Assembly: GCF_000712075.1 (NCBI RefSeq) | Contig: NZ_JONW01000005.1 | Location: 1,307,001 to 1,371,000 of the forward strand | Length of the DNA: 64,000 nt | Source of the DNA: Caulobacter sp. UNC358MFTsu5.1 | Lineage (GTDB): Bacteria > Pseudomonadota > Alphaproteobacteria > Caulobacterales > Caulobacteraceae | Direction of reading: 5' to 3' | Shown here: in pieces, positions 22,950 to 33,300 of the stretch | How positions within the stretch are numbered: the first letter of the stretch is position 1 | How the letters are laid out: each line of letters opens with the position of its first letter | Made by a program: the position numbers and the translations under genes | The notes under the pieces: model-generated | Told to the model about the DNA's origin: nothing | What the model saw: only the letters and a program-made list of their open reading frames with translations | Database searches by the model: none

Positions 22950-24998
22950 TCAGGCCGGGGTTCCCGCCCGCAGCTCGGCCAGCCAGACGTCGGCCGTCGC
23001 GTCCGACGGCATCCGCCAGTCGCCGCGCGGCGACAGCGCCCCGCCCGACGAGATCTTCGGCCCGTTGGGCATGGCCGAGCGCTTGAACTGGTTGGCGAAG
23101 AACCGCTTCAGGAACAGCTCCAGCCACCGCTTGATCTCGGCCAGGTCGTAGGCGCGCTTGGCGCCCTCGGGAATACCGACCGGCCACGCCCCGGCGGCCG
23201 CGTCACGCCAGGCGGTCCAGGCCAGGAAGGCGATCTTCGAGGGCGCCATGCCGTAGCGGGTCAGGTAGTAGAGATTGAAGTCCTGCAGGGCGTAGGGCCC
23301 CACGAAGCTCTCGGTGGCCTGGACCTCCTCGCCCGGCACCAGTTCCGGCGAGATCTCGGTGGCCAGGATGTCCTCCAGGAGGTCGCTGGTCGCCGCGTCC
23401 ACGTCGCCCGAGGCCGCCACGAAGCGGATCAGGTGCTGGATCAGGGTCTTGGGCACGCCGGAATTGGGATTGTAGTGGCTCATCTGGTCGCCGACCCCGT
23501 AGGTGCACCAGCCCAGGGCCAGTTCCGACAGGTCGCCGGTGCCCACCACCATGCCACGGTGATGGTTGGCCAGGCGGAACAGGTAGTCGGTGCGCAGGCC
23601 CGCCTGGACGTTCTCGAAGGTCACGTCATAGACCGGCTCGCCCTTGGCGAAGGGGTGGCCCAGGTCGGCCAGCATTTGCTGGGCCGCCGGGCGGATGTCG
23701 AGCTCCTCGGCCGTGACGCCCATGGCCCTCATCAGCTTCCAGGCGTTCGACTTGGTGCCTTCCGAGGTGGCGAAGCCCGGCAGGGTGTAGGCGCGGATGT
23801 CCGAGCGCGGCCGGCCCAGCTGGTCCATGGCCTTGGCGGCGACGATCAGGGCGTGGGTCGAGTCCAGGCCGCCGGAGACCCCGATCACCAGGCTCTGGGA
23901 TCCGGTGGCCTCGACCCGGCGGGCCAGGCCCTGGACCTGGATGTTGTAGGCCTCGTAGCAGTTCTCGGCCAGCTTGGCCGGGTCGGACGGGGTGAACGGG
24001 AAGCGTTCGATCGGCCGCTCCAGGGCCAGGTCGCCGGCCGGCGGGACGAAGTCCAGGCCGACGATCCGGAACGGCGCGGCGGGCGGGTTCAGGGCCATGG
24101 AGTCGCCGTAGCTGCCCACCCGCATCCGCTCCTGGCGCAGCCGCTGGACGTCGACGTCCGCGATGGCCATCACCGGTCCGGTCGAGAACCGCGGGCTCTG
24201 GGCCAGCAGGGTCCCCATCTCGTGGATGTCGACATGGCCGTCCCACGCCAGGTCGGTCGAGCTCTCGCCCGCGCCCGCCGCCGAATAGACATAGGCCGCC
24301 ACGGCCCGCGCCGACTGGCTGGCGCACAGCAGGCGGCGGGTCTCGGACTTGCCGATGGTGATGTTGCTGGCCGACAGGTTCAGCAGGATCTCGGCCCCGG
24401 CCATGGCCTGGGCGGTGCTGGGCGGCGCGGGGGTCCAGACGTCCTCGCAGATCTCGACCCCGACGGTGAACGCCACGTCTCCCCCGGAGCTCGGGGCGTT
24501 GCGCAGCAGGATGTCGGTCCCGAACGGCACGGCCTGGCCAGCCAGGTCCAGGGTGCGGCCGACCACGCCCGCGCCCGGCGTGAACCAGCGGCGTTCGTAG
24601 AACTCGCGATAGTTGGGCAGGAAGCTCTTGGGGATCACCGCCCGCACCCGGCCGCCCTGGATGGCGACGGCGGTGTTGTAGAGCCGGCCGTTGTCGCGCA
24701 GCGGCGCGCCCACCACGACCAGCGGCGAGAACGACGCGCTCTCTCGGGCCAGGGTGGCGATGGCCGCCTCGACGGCGTCGAGCAGGGCGTCCTGTTGCAG
24801 CAGGTCGTCGATCGTGTAGCCGGTCAGGCCCAGCTCGGGCAGCACCAGCACCGCCACGCCGGCGTCATGGGCCTGGCGCGCCAGGGCCAGGGCGCTCTGG
24901 GCGTTGGCGGCCGGATCGGCCAGCCTGACCTTGGGAACCGCGGTGGCCACCCGGACGAAGCCATGGCGGTAGGGCGAGAAGAACGAGGGAGAACTCAA
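22950..24998 (-). CDS. nadE: Glutamine-dependent NAD+ synthetase
   Basis: The last step of NAD synthesis: amidation of deamido-NAD using glutamine-derived ammonia and ATP. The 682-residue protein joins an N-terminal nitrilase-type glutaminase domain (about 1-290, with Glu in [10 protein letters not shown], Lys in [17 protein letters not shown] and Cys in [10 protein letters not shown]) to a C-terminal synthetase domain whose P-loop is [11 protein letters not shown]. The start is a TTG at 24998 preceded by AAAGG nine bases upstream. A perfect inverted repeat lies 20 bases upstream and overlaps the likely promoter, so repression according to NAD status is plausible. It is divergent from tkt. 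Confidence 0.92.
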   Translation of the reverse strand: MSSPSFFSPYRHGFVRVATAVPKVRLADPAANAQSALALARQAHDAGVAVLVLPELGLTGYTIDDLLQQDALLDAVEAAIATLARESASFSPLVVVGAPLRDNGRLYNTAVAIQGGRVRAVIPKSFLPNYREFYERRWFTPGAGVVGRTLDLAGQAVPFGTDILLRNAPSSGGDVAFTVGVEICEDVWTPAPPSTAQAMAGAEILLNLSASNITIGKSETRRLLCASQSARAVAAYVYSAAGAGESSTDLAWDGHVDIHEMGTLLAQSPRFSTGPVMAIADVDVQRLRQERMRVGSYGDSMALNPPAAPFRIVGLDFVPPAGDLALERPIERFPFTPSDPAKLAENCYEAYNIQVQGLARRVEATGSQSLVIGVSGGLDSTHALIVAAKAMDQLGRPRSDIRAYTLPGFATSEGTKSNAWKLMRAMGVTAEELDIRPAAQQMLADLGHPFAKGEPVYDVTFENVQAGLRTDYLFRLANHHRGMVVGTGDLSELALGWCTYGVGDQMSHYNPNSGVPKTLIQHLIRFVAASGDVDAATSDLLEDILATEISPELVPGEEVQATESFVGPYALQDFNLYYLTRYGMAPSKIAFLAWTAWRDAAAGAWPVGIPEGAKRAYDLAEIKRWLELFLKRFFANQFKRSAMPNGPKISSGGALSPRGDWRMPSDATADVWLAELRAGTPA

Positions 24999-25017
24999 GC
25001 GACCCGGCCTTTCGAGG

Positions 25018-25038
25018 TTATGCTAAAAATGAGCATAA
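25018..25038. promoter_or_regulatory. Inverted repeat TTATGCT-N7-AGCATAA between nadE and tkt
   Basis: Perfect 7-bp arms around AAAAATG lie 20 bases upstream of the nadE start and just upstream of a predicted tkt -10. The minus strand also offers CTGACTT followed 13 bases on by GCATAACC as a nadE promoter, which the repeat overlaps. The arrangement resembles sites of NAD-biosynthesis repressors such as NadQ, but the regulator is not identified here. Confidence 0.55.
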
Positions 25039-25049
25039 GTCAGTCCCCA

Positions 25050-25057
25050 GCTATAAC
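25050..25057 (+). promoter_or_regulatory. Candidate -10 element of the transketolase gene
   Basis: GCTATAAC fits the Caulobacter -10 consensus GCTANAWC exactly. No convincing TTGACG box is seen upstream; its place is taken by the inverted repeat at 25018-25038. Transcription would start about 130 bases before the ATG. Confidence 0.35.
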
Positions 25058-25197
25058 GCCTGCGGACGTTGTTGCATAGCGCCCACGCGAGGGGGCCGGT
25101 AGGTCTCGCGGGCGGGCTCGCGGGTTGACCCCGGGGGGTCATCGTGCGACTCGCGCCTCGCGCAGCCCCGCCAAATCAAGAACAAGCCGGAAGCCCC

Positions 25198-27162
25198 ATG
25201 CCCGTTTCGCCCGTCAAGATGGCCGACGCGATCCGCGTCCTTTCCATGGACGCCGTCCACAAGGCCAAGTCCGGCCACCAGGGCATGCCGATGGGCATGG
25301 CCGACGTCGCCACGGTGCTGTGGGGCAAGTTCCTGAAGTTCGACGCCAGCAAGCCCGACTGGGCCGACCGCGACCGCTTCGTGCTGTCGGCCGGCCACGG
25401 TTCGATGCTGCTCTATTCCCTGCTTCACCTGACCGGCTTCAAGGCCGTGACGATGAAGGAGATCGAGAACTTCCGTCAGTGGGGTTCGCTGACCCCGGGC
25501 CACCCCGAGGTGCACCACACCCCGGGCGTGGAGACCACCACCGGCCCGCTGGGCCAGGGCCTGGCCACCGCCGTCGGCATGGCCATGGCGGAAGCGCACC
25601 TAGCCGCCCGCTTCGGCAAGGACGTCGTCGACCACCGCACCTGGGTGATCGCCGGCGACGGCTGCCTGATGGAGGGCGTCAGCCACGAGGCCATCAGCAT
25701 CGCCGGCCGCCTGAAGCTCAACAAGCTGACGGTGCTGTTCGACGACAACAACACCACGATCGACGGTGAAGCCACCATCGCCGAGACCGGCGACCAGCTG
25801 GCCCGCTTCAAGGCCGCCGGCTGGGCGGTCAAGGCCGTCGACGGCCACGACCACGGCAAGATCGCCGCCGCCCTGCGCTGGGCGACCAAGCAGGACAAGC
25901 CGACCCTGATCGCCTGCAAGACCCTGATCTCCAAGGGCGCCGGTCCCAAGGAAGGCGACCCCCACAGCCACGGCTACACCCTGTTCGACGACCAGATCCG
26001 CGACGCGCGCCTGGCCATGGGCTGGGACGCCGCGCCGTTCACCGTGCCGGACGACATCGCCAAGGCCTGGAAGAGCATCGGCCGCCGCGGCGCCCGCGTC
26101 CGCAAGGCCTGGGAAGCCGTGGTCAAGGCCTCGCCCTTGGCCGACGACTTCGCCCGCGCCATGAAGGGCCAGCTGCCGGCCGACGCCTTCAAGGCCCTGG
26201 ACGCCCACATCGCCGAGGCCGCCAAGACCAAGCCGGGCAACGCCACGCGCGTCCACTCGGGCGCGGCCCTGGACCAGCTGATCCCGACCGTCATCGACAT
26301 GGTCGGCGGCTCGGCCGACCTGACCGGCTCGAACAACACCTTCGTCAAGGGCATGAAGCCGTTCGACGCCCCCGACTACGCCGGCCGCTACGTCCACTAC
26401 GGCGTGCGCGAGTTCGGCATGGCGGCGGCCATGAACGGCATGGCCCTGCACGGCGGCGTCATCCCCTATTCGGGCACCTTCCTGGCCTTCGCCGACTACA
26501 GCCGCCCGGCCATCCGCCTGGGCGCCCTGATGCAGGCCCGGGTGATCCACGTGATGACCCACGACTCCATCGGCCTGGGCGAGGACGGCCCCACCCACCA
26601 GCCGGTCGAGCACGTGGCGTCCCTGCGCGCCATCCCGAACCTGCTGGTCTTCCGTCCGGCCGACGCGGTCGAGACCGCCGAATGCTGGAAGATCGCCCTG
26701 CAGCACGAGACCACCCCGTCGGTCATGTGCCTGTCGCGCCAGAAGGTCCCGGGCGTGCGCGGCGACGCCGACGAGAACCGCTCGGCCAAGGGCGCCTACG
26801 AGCTGCTGGCCGCCGAGGGCGGCGAGGCGGCCGTGACGATCTTCGCCTCGGGCACCGAGGTGTCGGTCGCCGTGGCGGCGCGCGACATCCTACAGGGCCA
26901 GGGCAAACCGACCCGCGTCGTCTCGACCCCCTGCTGGGAGCTCTTCGAGCAGCAGACCGACGCCTACAAGGCCTCGGTGATCGGGACCGCCCCGACCCGC
27001 GTCGCCGTCGAGGCCGCGGTCCGCATGGGCTGGGACCGCTTCATCGGCGTGGACGGCAAGTTCGTCGGCATGACCGGCTTCGGGGCCTCCGCGCCGTTCG
27101 AGCGCCTGTACAAGGAGTTCGGCATCACAGCCGAAGCCGTGGCGGCGGCCGCCGCCGGCTGA
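25198..27162 (+). CDS. tkt: Transketolase
   Basis: A thiamine-diphosphate enzyme exchanging two-carbon units between sugar phosphates in the pentose phosphate pathway. The 654-residue protein starts at the ATG at 25198; an upstream in-frame start would add an unsupported 18 residues. It shows [15 protein letters not shown], the PGHPE segment, the ThDP/Mg motif [15 protein letters not shown], and in the second half [22 protein letters not shown] and [17 protein letters not shown]. The length and all three domains are complete. It is followed by a hairpin and about 225 bases before the polysaccharide locus. With tal it provides sedoheptulose-7-phosphate, the precursor for LPS heptose. Confidence 0.93.
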   Translation: MPVSPVKMADAIRVLSMDAVHKAKSGHQGMPMGMADVATVLWGKFLKFDASKPDWADRDRFVLSAGHGSMLLYSLLHLTGFKAVTMKEIENFRQWGSLTPGHPEVHHTPGVETTTGPLGQGLATAVGMAMAEAHLAARFGKDVVDHRTWVIAGDGCLMEGVSHEAISIAGRLKLNKLTVLFDDNNTTIDGEATIAETGDQLARFKAAGWAVKAVDGHDHGKIAAALRWATKQDKPTLIACKTLISKGAGPKEGDPHSHGYTLFDDQIRDARLAMGWDAAPFTVPDDIAKAWKSIGRRGARVRKAWEAVVKASPLADDFARAMKGQLPADAFKALDAHIAEAAKTKPGNATRVHSGAALDQLIPTVIDMVGGSADLTGSNNTFVKGMKPFDAPDYAGRYVHYGVREFGMAAAMNGMALHGGVIPYSGTFLAFADYSRPAIRLGALMQARVIHVMTHDSIGLGEDGPTHQPVEHVASLRAIPNLLVFRPADAVETAECWKIALQHETTPSVMCLSRQKVPGVRGDADENRSAKGAYELLAAEGGEAAVTIFASGTEVSVAVAARDILQGQGKPTRVVSTPCWELFEQQTDAYKASVIGTAPTRVAVEAAVRMGWDRFIGVDGKFVGMTGFGASAPFERLYKEFGITAEAVAAAAAG

Positions 27163-27234
27163 CGTCCGCCCGCCTCACGGGAGCGGCTTCAAAAGCATCA
27201 GGCCCGCTTCCATCCGCCCCCTGATAATCCAGAA

Positions 27235-27270
27235 ACGCGGCCCGCCGGTCTTTCTCCCCGCGGGTCGCGT
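27235..27270. repeat. Hairpin in the tkt downstream spacer
   Basis: ACGCGGCCCGC and GCGGGTCGCGT pair over 11 positions with one G-T wobble and a 14-base loop. No T tract follows, so it is a weak terminator candidate for tkt. The remainder of the 27163-27388 spacer is AT-richer than its surroundings, with no other clear signal. Confidence 0.4.
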
Positions 27271-27388
27271 CTCGGGATGGACAATATTTAAACAAGCCGT
27301 TACGCGTTTGGCGGGAGCTCGCATGGCCCGCGCCAAGCGAACGATAATGATCGCCAATAACATATATCCAACTGGGGTCTGATAGTCG

Positions 27389-30300
27389 ATGAAATCGCTA
27401 AGCGCTCGGGTGTTGATGCTTCGCATTAGAGAGCGACAGTGGATCAAGGCGATTTCTTCCAGCGATCTATTCGATCGTGAGTATTATCTTTCGTCACACG
27501 ACGATGTCCGGCTCGATGGCATCGATCCGATTTTGCACTATGTGAGATACGGCGCCCAGGAAGGCCGCAACCCTTCACCGACCTTCAGCACCCAGTTCTA
27601 CCTGAACGGCAATCCAGACGTCGCCCGTTCCGGCATCAATCCGCTTTATCACTACCTGAAGTACGGCAGATCCGAGGGGCGCGTCGCCACTGATCTGAGC
27701 GCCCAGGTCGAATATATTGTCGCGAGCGGACTGCTGGACCGCGATTTCTATCTGCGGACCTATGCCGACGTGGCGGCGGCCGGCATGGATCCGGCGGTCC
27801 ACTATCTTTCCAGCGGGCACCGGGAAGGCCGCAATCCGAGCGGCCTCTTCGACACCCAACAATACCTGGCCGACAATCCCGAAGTCGCGGCGCAGGGCGT
27901 CAATCCCCTGATGGACTTCCTGGCGCGGGGCGGCCGGCGCGACGACCTGGCCGGCGAGACCCGGGCCCAGATGCGCCTGGTCTCGACCAGCGGCCTGCTG
28001 GATTCCGCCTACTACCTGGCCCGCCACCCCGAGGTGGCCGCCGCGGGGGTCGACCCCATCTGGCACTATATGGAGCGGGGCTGGCGCGAGGGGCATAACC
28101 CCAGCGAGAAGTTCTCGACCCGGCGCTACCAGCGCCGCTACCTGCAGGACGACAGCGTGAACCCGCTGTTGCACTACCTGCTGATCGGGCGCGGCCGGGG
28201 TTACGAGATCTCTCCGCCGCTGTCGCGAAACCACGAAACCTGGGGATCAACGTCGCGCCAGGACTGGACGGTGCTGTTCCAGGAGAGGCTGGCCGAGCGG
28301 GTGAAGGCGCTCGAAACCATGGACCTCGGCCGGGTCACCAAGGGCGCCGCGCCGACCTTCTCGATCATCACGACGATCTACGACACCGACCCCAAGTTCC
28401 TGGACGCCCTGGCCCGGACGATCCAGGCCCAGGCCTATCCGTTCTTCGAATGGGTGATCCTCGACAACGGCTCGAAGACGCGGAAGACGATCGACGCCTG
28501 CGTCGAGATCGCCGCGCGCGACCCGCGCTTCCGACTCTTCCGGGTCGAAGACAACCTGCACATCATCGGCGGCAATCGCTACGTCTTCGAACGGGTCAAG
28601 GGCCACTACGTCGTGCCCGTCGACTCCGACGACATCCTCTATCCCGACTCCCTGGCCCTGTTCGCCAAGGCGCTGAGGGAGGCCGGGGACGAAAAGCCCG
28701 TCCTCATGTTCAGCGACGAGCAGAAGGTCGACGAGGACGGCGAGCCCGTCGAACTGATCTGGCGCTGGGACTTCGCGTTCGCGCACGCGATGGCCACGGC
28801 CCCGGCGGCGCACCTGATGGTCTATTCGACCGCCGTGGGCCGCGAGGTCGGCGTCTATACCGACGACTACGCACGCGGGTCGCACGACTGGGACACGGCC
28901 CTGCGCATCACGGAGAACGGCGGACGGGCCGTGCATGTCCGCGAGGTGCTGTACGGCTGGCGCATGCACGCGGAGTCCACCGCCCTGGCCACCTCGGCCA
29001 AGGACTATATCGGCGGCTCGCAGTACGAGGTGATGGAGCGGTCGCTCGCCCGCCGGGGCCTGCAGGACAAGTTCCAGGCCGGCTCGCTGTTCGAGGGCGT
29101 CGTCGGCTGGTACGCCACCCGGCGCAAGGAAATCCGCGACGTCGGCGTCCACGTCGATCTCGTCCTCCAGGACATCGACGATCTCGACACCCTCCGGCAC
29201 AATCTCGACATGGTCGCCGGGGCCGCCACGGTCCGGCGCGTGCTCTATCCGACCCGGCTCAAGGACCAGGTCCAGGACCTGATCGCCGACGCGGGGCTCG
29301 TGACCAAGGCGTACGGCTCCGACAGCGCCCTGGCGACCCTGATCAACCAGGCGCCGGCCAAGGCCTTCGCCAAGGTGATCGTCTCGTCGAAGGTCGCGAT
29401 CCAGAACCGCCGGGCCCTCTGGGAAGCCGTGGGGACCCTGGAGCTGGACCTCAATTGCGGCGTGGTCGGCGGACCCGTGACCGACGCGGAAGGCACGGTG
29501 TTCAGCGCCGGTCTCCTGGCCGGCCTGCAGGGCTTTGTCGCCTCGCCCTTCTACGAATGGCTGAAAACCGAGACGCCCGGCCACATCTGGTCGATCGCGC
29601 GACCGGTGACGGGCCTCCCGGCGTTCTTCCTGGCCATCCGCGCCGACCTGCTGAGGCAGGGCCTGTCCCTCAAGGGACTGGACGTCGACGACGCCCTCCA
29701 CGGCCTGGAGCTGGGCCTCGACGCCGCCGCCATGGGCTATGGCGTCGTCCACGTGCCGGAGATGGAAAGCATTTCCGAGCAGGCCCTTCCCGAACTGATC
29801 GGGGCGGGCACCCCCGAGCGCACGCGCCTGCGGCGCAAGTTCGCCGGCATCCTGGACCAGGGCGCCTTCCCGAGCGTGCTCTCCCGTCAGGCGAACCGCT
29901 TCGGCATGCTGCGGCGGCCCGAGGAGCAGCTCCTCTCGACCGCGGTCGATCCGAAACTGTTCGCGCCGGCCGTGCCCCTGTCGCTGCGCGTGAGCCGCGA
30001 CCCGACGGGCCAGCCCACGATCAACCTGCTGCTGCCGGCCATCCGGATGGCCAGCATGTCCGGCGGCCCCAACACCGCGCTCAACCTGGCCTACCGCCTG
30101 GGCAAGGTCGGCTTCGCCGTGCGCCTGATCTCAACGGACGCGCCCATCGACGCCGACCATGAGCCGATCTGGCGTCACATCCAGGCGATCTCCGGCGTCG
30201 AGGAACGCCTGCCCAACGTCGAGCTCGTCGACGCCTCGGACCGCCGCAAGACCATCACCATCCACGAAAAGGACCTGTTCTTCGCGACCGCGTGGTGGAC

Positions 30301-33300
30301 GGCCCAGATGGCCAAGGCCGCCTCGCCGCTGGTGGGCGGACGGCCGTTCATCTACCTGATCCAGGACTTCGAGCCGATCCTCTACCCGGCCTCGAGCCAC
30401 TACGCCCTGGCCCTGGAGACCTACGGCCTCGAGCACATCCCGGTCGTCAACACCAAGCTGCTGAGCGACTTCCTGGTCGAGAACGGCATCGGCCGCCACG
30501 CCGATCCGGCCTTCGCCCGGACCGCGATCTCCTTCGAACCGGCCGTCTCGCGCGACGATTTCCATCCCGAGCCCCGCAAGGGCAAGAAGCGCAAGCTGCT
30601 GTTCTACGCCCGGCCCAACACGGGCGTGCGCAACCTCTACGAACTCGGCGTCGCGGCGCTGCAGATGGCGATCGCCTCGGGCGACCTGGGCGCGGGGTCC
30701 TGGGACTTCGTCGGGATGGGCGAGCCCTTCACGAGCGTCCCGCTCGGCCAGGACGCCACGCTGGAATGCGCGCCCTGGCTGGGCTTCGACGCCTATGCCA
30801 GCCAGATGCGGCAGGCCGACATCCTGCTGTCGCTGATGATGTCGCCCCACCCCAGCTACCCGCCGCTGGAGATGGCGGCGTGCGGCGGCCTGGTGGTCAC
30901 CAACGAATACGCCAACAAGGACGCGGAGCGGCTGGCGGCCGTCTCGTCCAACATCATCGCGGTCCCGCCGACCGTGGAAGCCGTGGCCGCGGCGCTGTCG
31001 CGCGCCGTCGACCGGCTGGAAGACGTCGAGGAACGCCACGAAGCGGCCAAGCTCGACCTGCCCCACACCTGGAGCCAGGCCCTGGCGCCCGTGCTGGAGG
31101 CCCTCTCCCGGCGGCTGATCGAACAGGGCGTCAAGCCCGACGCCCTGGAGATCGGCAAGAACGAGCCCCGCCGCCTGCCCCTCCCCGACCCGGAACGCGG
31201 CGTCGACGAGTACAACGCCTATCTCCGCGAGGCGCTCGCCGATCGCAAAGGGCTGTATCCCGCCGTCCAGGAAACCGGGCTGCTCAGCTTCGTGACCACG
31301 GTCTGGAACACCCCGCCCGCGTTCCTGGACGTGCTGGCGCGCAGCCTGGAGAACCAGGAGGGCGGCGCGGATTTCGAGTGGTACATCCTCGACAACGGCT
31401 GCACGCGCCCCGACGTCATCGCCTACCTGGCCAAGCTGGCCGAGAAGCCCTACGTGCGCCTCGAGCGCGTCGAGAAGAACCTCGGCATCATCGGGGGCAT
31501 GCGCCGCTGCCTCGAGCGCGCCAAGGGGCGCTATATCCTGCCCCTGGACTCCGACGACTACCTGACGCCCGACTGCGTCCGCATCGTCACCTGGCATCTG
31601 CGGAAGCACGGCTATCCCGCGCTGGCCTACACCGACGAAGACAAGCTCATGGGCGCCGAGCTCAGCGGCCCCTACCTGAAGCCCGACTGGGATCCCGTCC
31701 TCTTCGTCAACTCCTGCTACATCGCCCATCTCTGCGCGATCGACCGCAAGATGGCGCTCGAACTGGGCGCCTATACCGACGCCGAGGCGGAGGGCAGCCA
31801 CGACTGGGACACCTTCACCCGCTTCGCCCTGGCCGGCCACACGCCGCGGCACATCCCCGAAGTGGTCTACAGCTGGCGCATGCACCAGCAGTCGACGGCG
31901 TCGAACATCAATTCCAAGCCGGTGGTCTTCGGCTCACAGCGCGCCGTGCTCACCCGCTTCCTGAAGGGCCACGCCAAGGGCAAGCTCTTTGAACTGACGA
32001 AGAACCCGATGTTCGGCGAGACGCCGGACTGGTGGCTGCGCCGCCGTCGCGCGCCGGCCGCGCCGGGCCTGACCACGGTCGTGGTCTCCAACGGCTCGTC
32101 GCCCAAGAAGCACACGCTGCGCGTGCCCGCCAAGGTCGACCACCAGGTCTTCCACGTCGACCTGGCCAAGGGTCCCCACGCGCTGGTCGAACACGCCCGC
32201 GCCGCGGCGAAGGAAGGACGCCTGTTCCACGTCATCGCGGACGAGGTGGCGCCCGACAACGACGAGTGGTTCCACGAGGCCGTCGGCCATTTCGAGCTCT
32301 TCCCGGACGCCGTCATGATCGGGGGACGCATCCACTCCTACGGCGAGGTGCTCGCCGCCGGCTACGTCTTCGGCTTCGGCAAGGGCTGCGAGTGCCCGGA
32401 CCGCGGCCGCCGCCTCGCCGACCCGGGCTACGCCGCCCAGATGTGGAAGCAGCATTCGGTCAGCGCCGTGTCGGCGCTGCACGCGGTGATCAAGCCGGAC
32501 TTCCTGATCCGCGCCCTCGAGGAGATCGCGCCCTGGGGGCCGTCGACCGCGATGCTCGGCGCCTGGCTCGGCGCCAACGCGCGCAAGCACGGCGAGCGGG
32601 TGATCTATTCGCCCTTCGTCTCGGGCGAGACGGGGATCGACTGGGACAGCCTGGTCCAGGACGCGGAACACGCGCGGTTCGCGTCGTACGCCGCCGACAT
32701 CATCCCCGAACGCCAGCTGCTGCACCCGGACCTGGGCCTGACCCGGGCGACGGCCTATCGCCCGGTTCGCCGCTCCAAGTCGTCGGCCTCGCCGGCGGCC
32801 TATCCGGTGTGGCACGACCTCCAGGCCAAGGCCCGGACGGCGGTCGCCCCGGGCGGTCCGGTCAAGACGCGCTTCTCGCTGCTCACGACCCTGTACATCC
32901 GCACCGACGAGGCCCTGTTCCGCCGCACGGCCGAGACCGTGTTCGCGCAGCGCGACGTCGGTTTCGAATGGGTCATCCTGGCCCACGGCCCGATCAGCAA
33001 GGGCCTGAGGGCCTACCTGCGCACCCTGGCCAACGATCCGCGGGTCAAGCTGCACTATCTCGACGAGAACCTCGGCATCATCGGGGGCATGCAGCACGTG
33101 CTCGCGGCGGCCAAGGAGGACTACATCCTCCCGCTGGACGGGGACGATCTGCTGACGCCCGACTGCCTCAAGCTGCTGGCCCAGGCCATCGAGCACGCCC
33201 CGAATCCGCCGGCCTTCCTCTACACCGACGAGGACATCGTCATCGGCGAGGCCCTGCAGGCGCCCTACCTGCGCCCGGCCTGGGATCCGGTCCTCGACCT

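Noticed and set aside
22596-25079. 827-codon open frame antisense to nadE and manC
   Set aside because: High-GC DNA keeps antisense frames open. The translation is low-complexity (Arg, Gly, His, Gln, Val), with no domains, and the opposite strand encodes clear enzymes.
27470-28210. CRISPR-like or tandem DNA repeat
   Set aside because: The repeats are at protein level, about 35 residues each, and diverged in DNA; no constant direct repeat or spacers.
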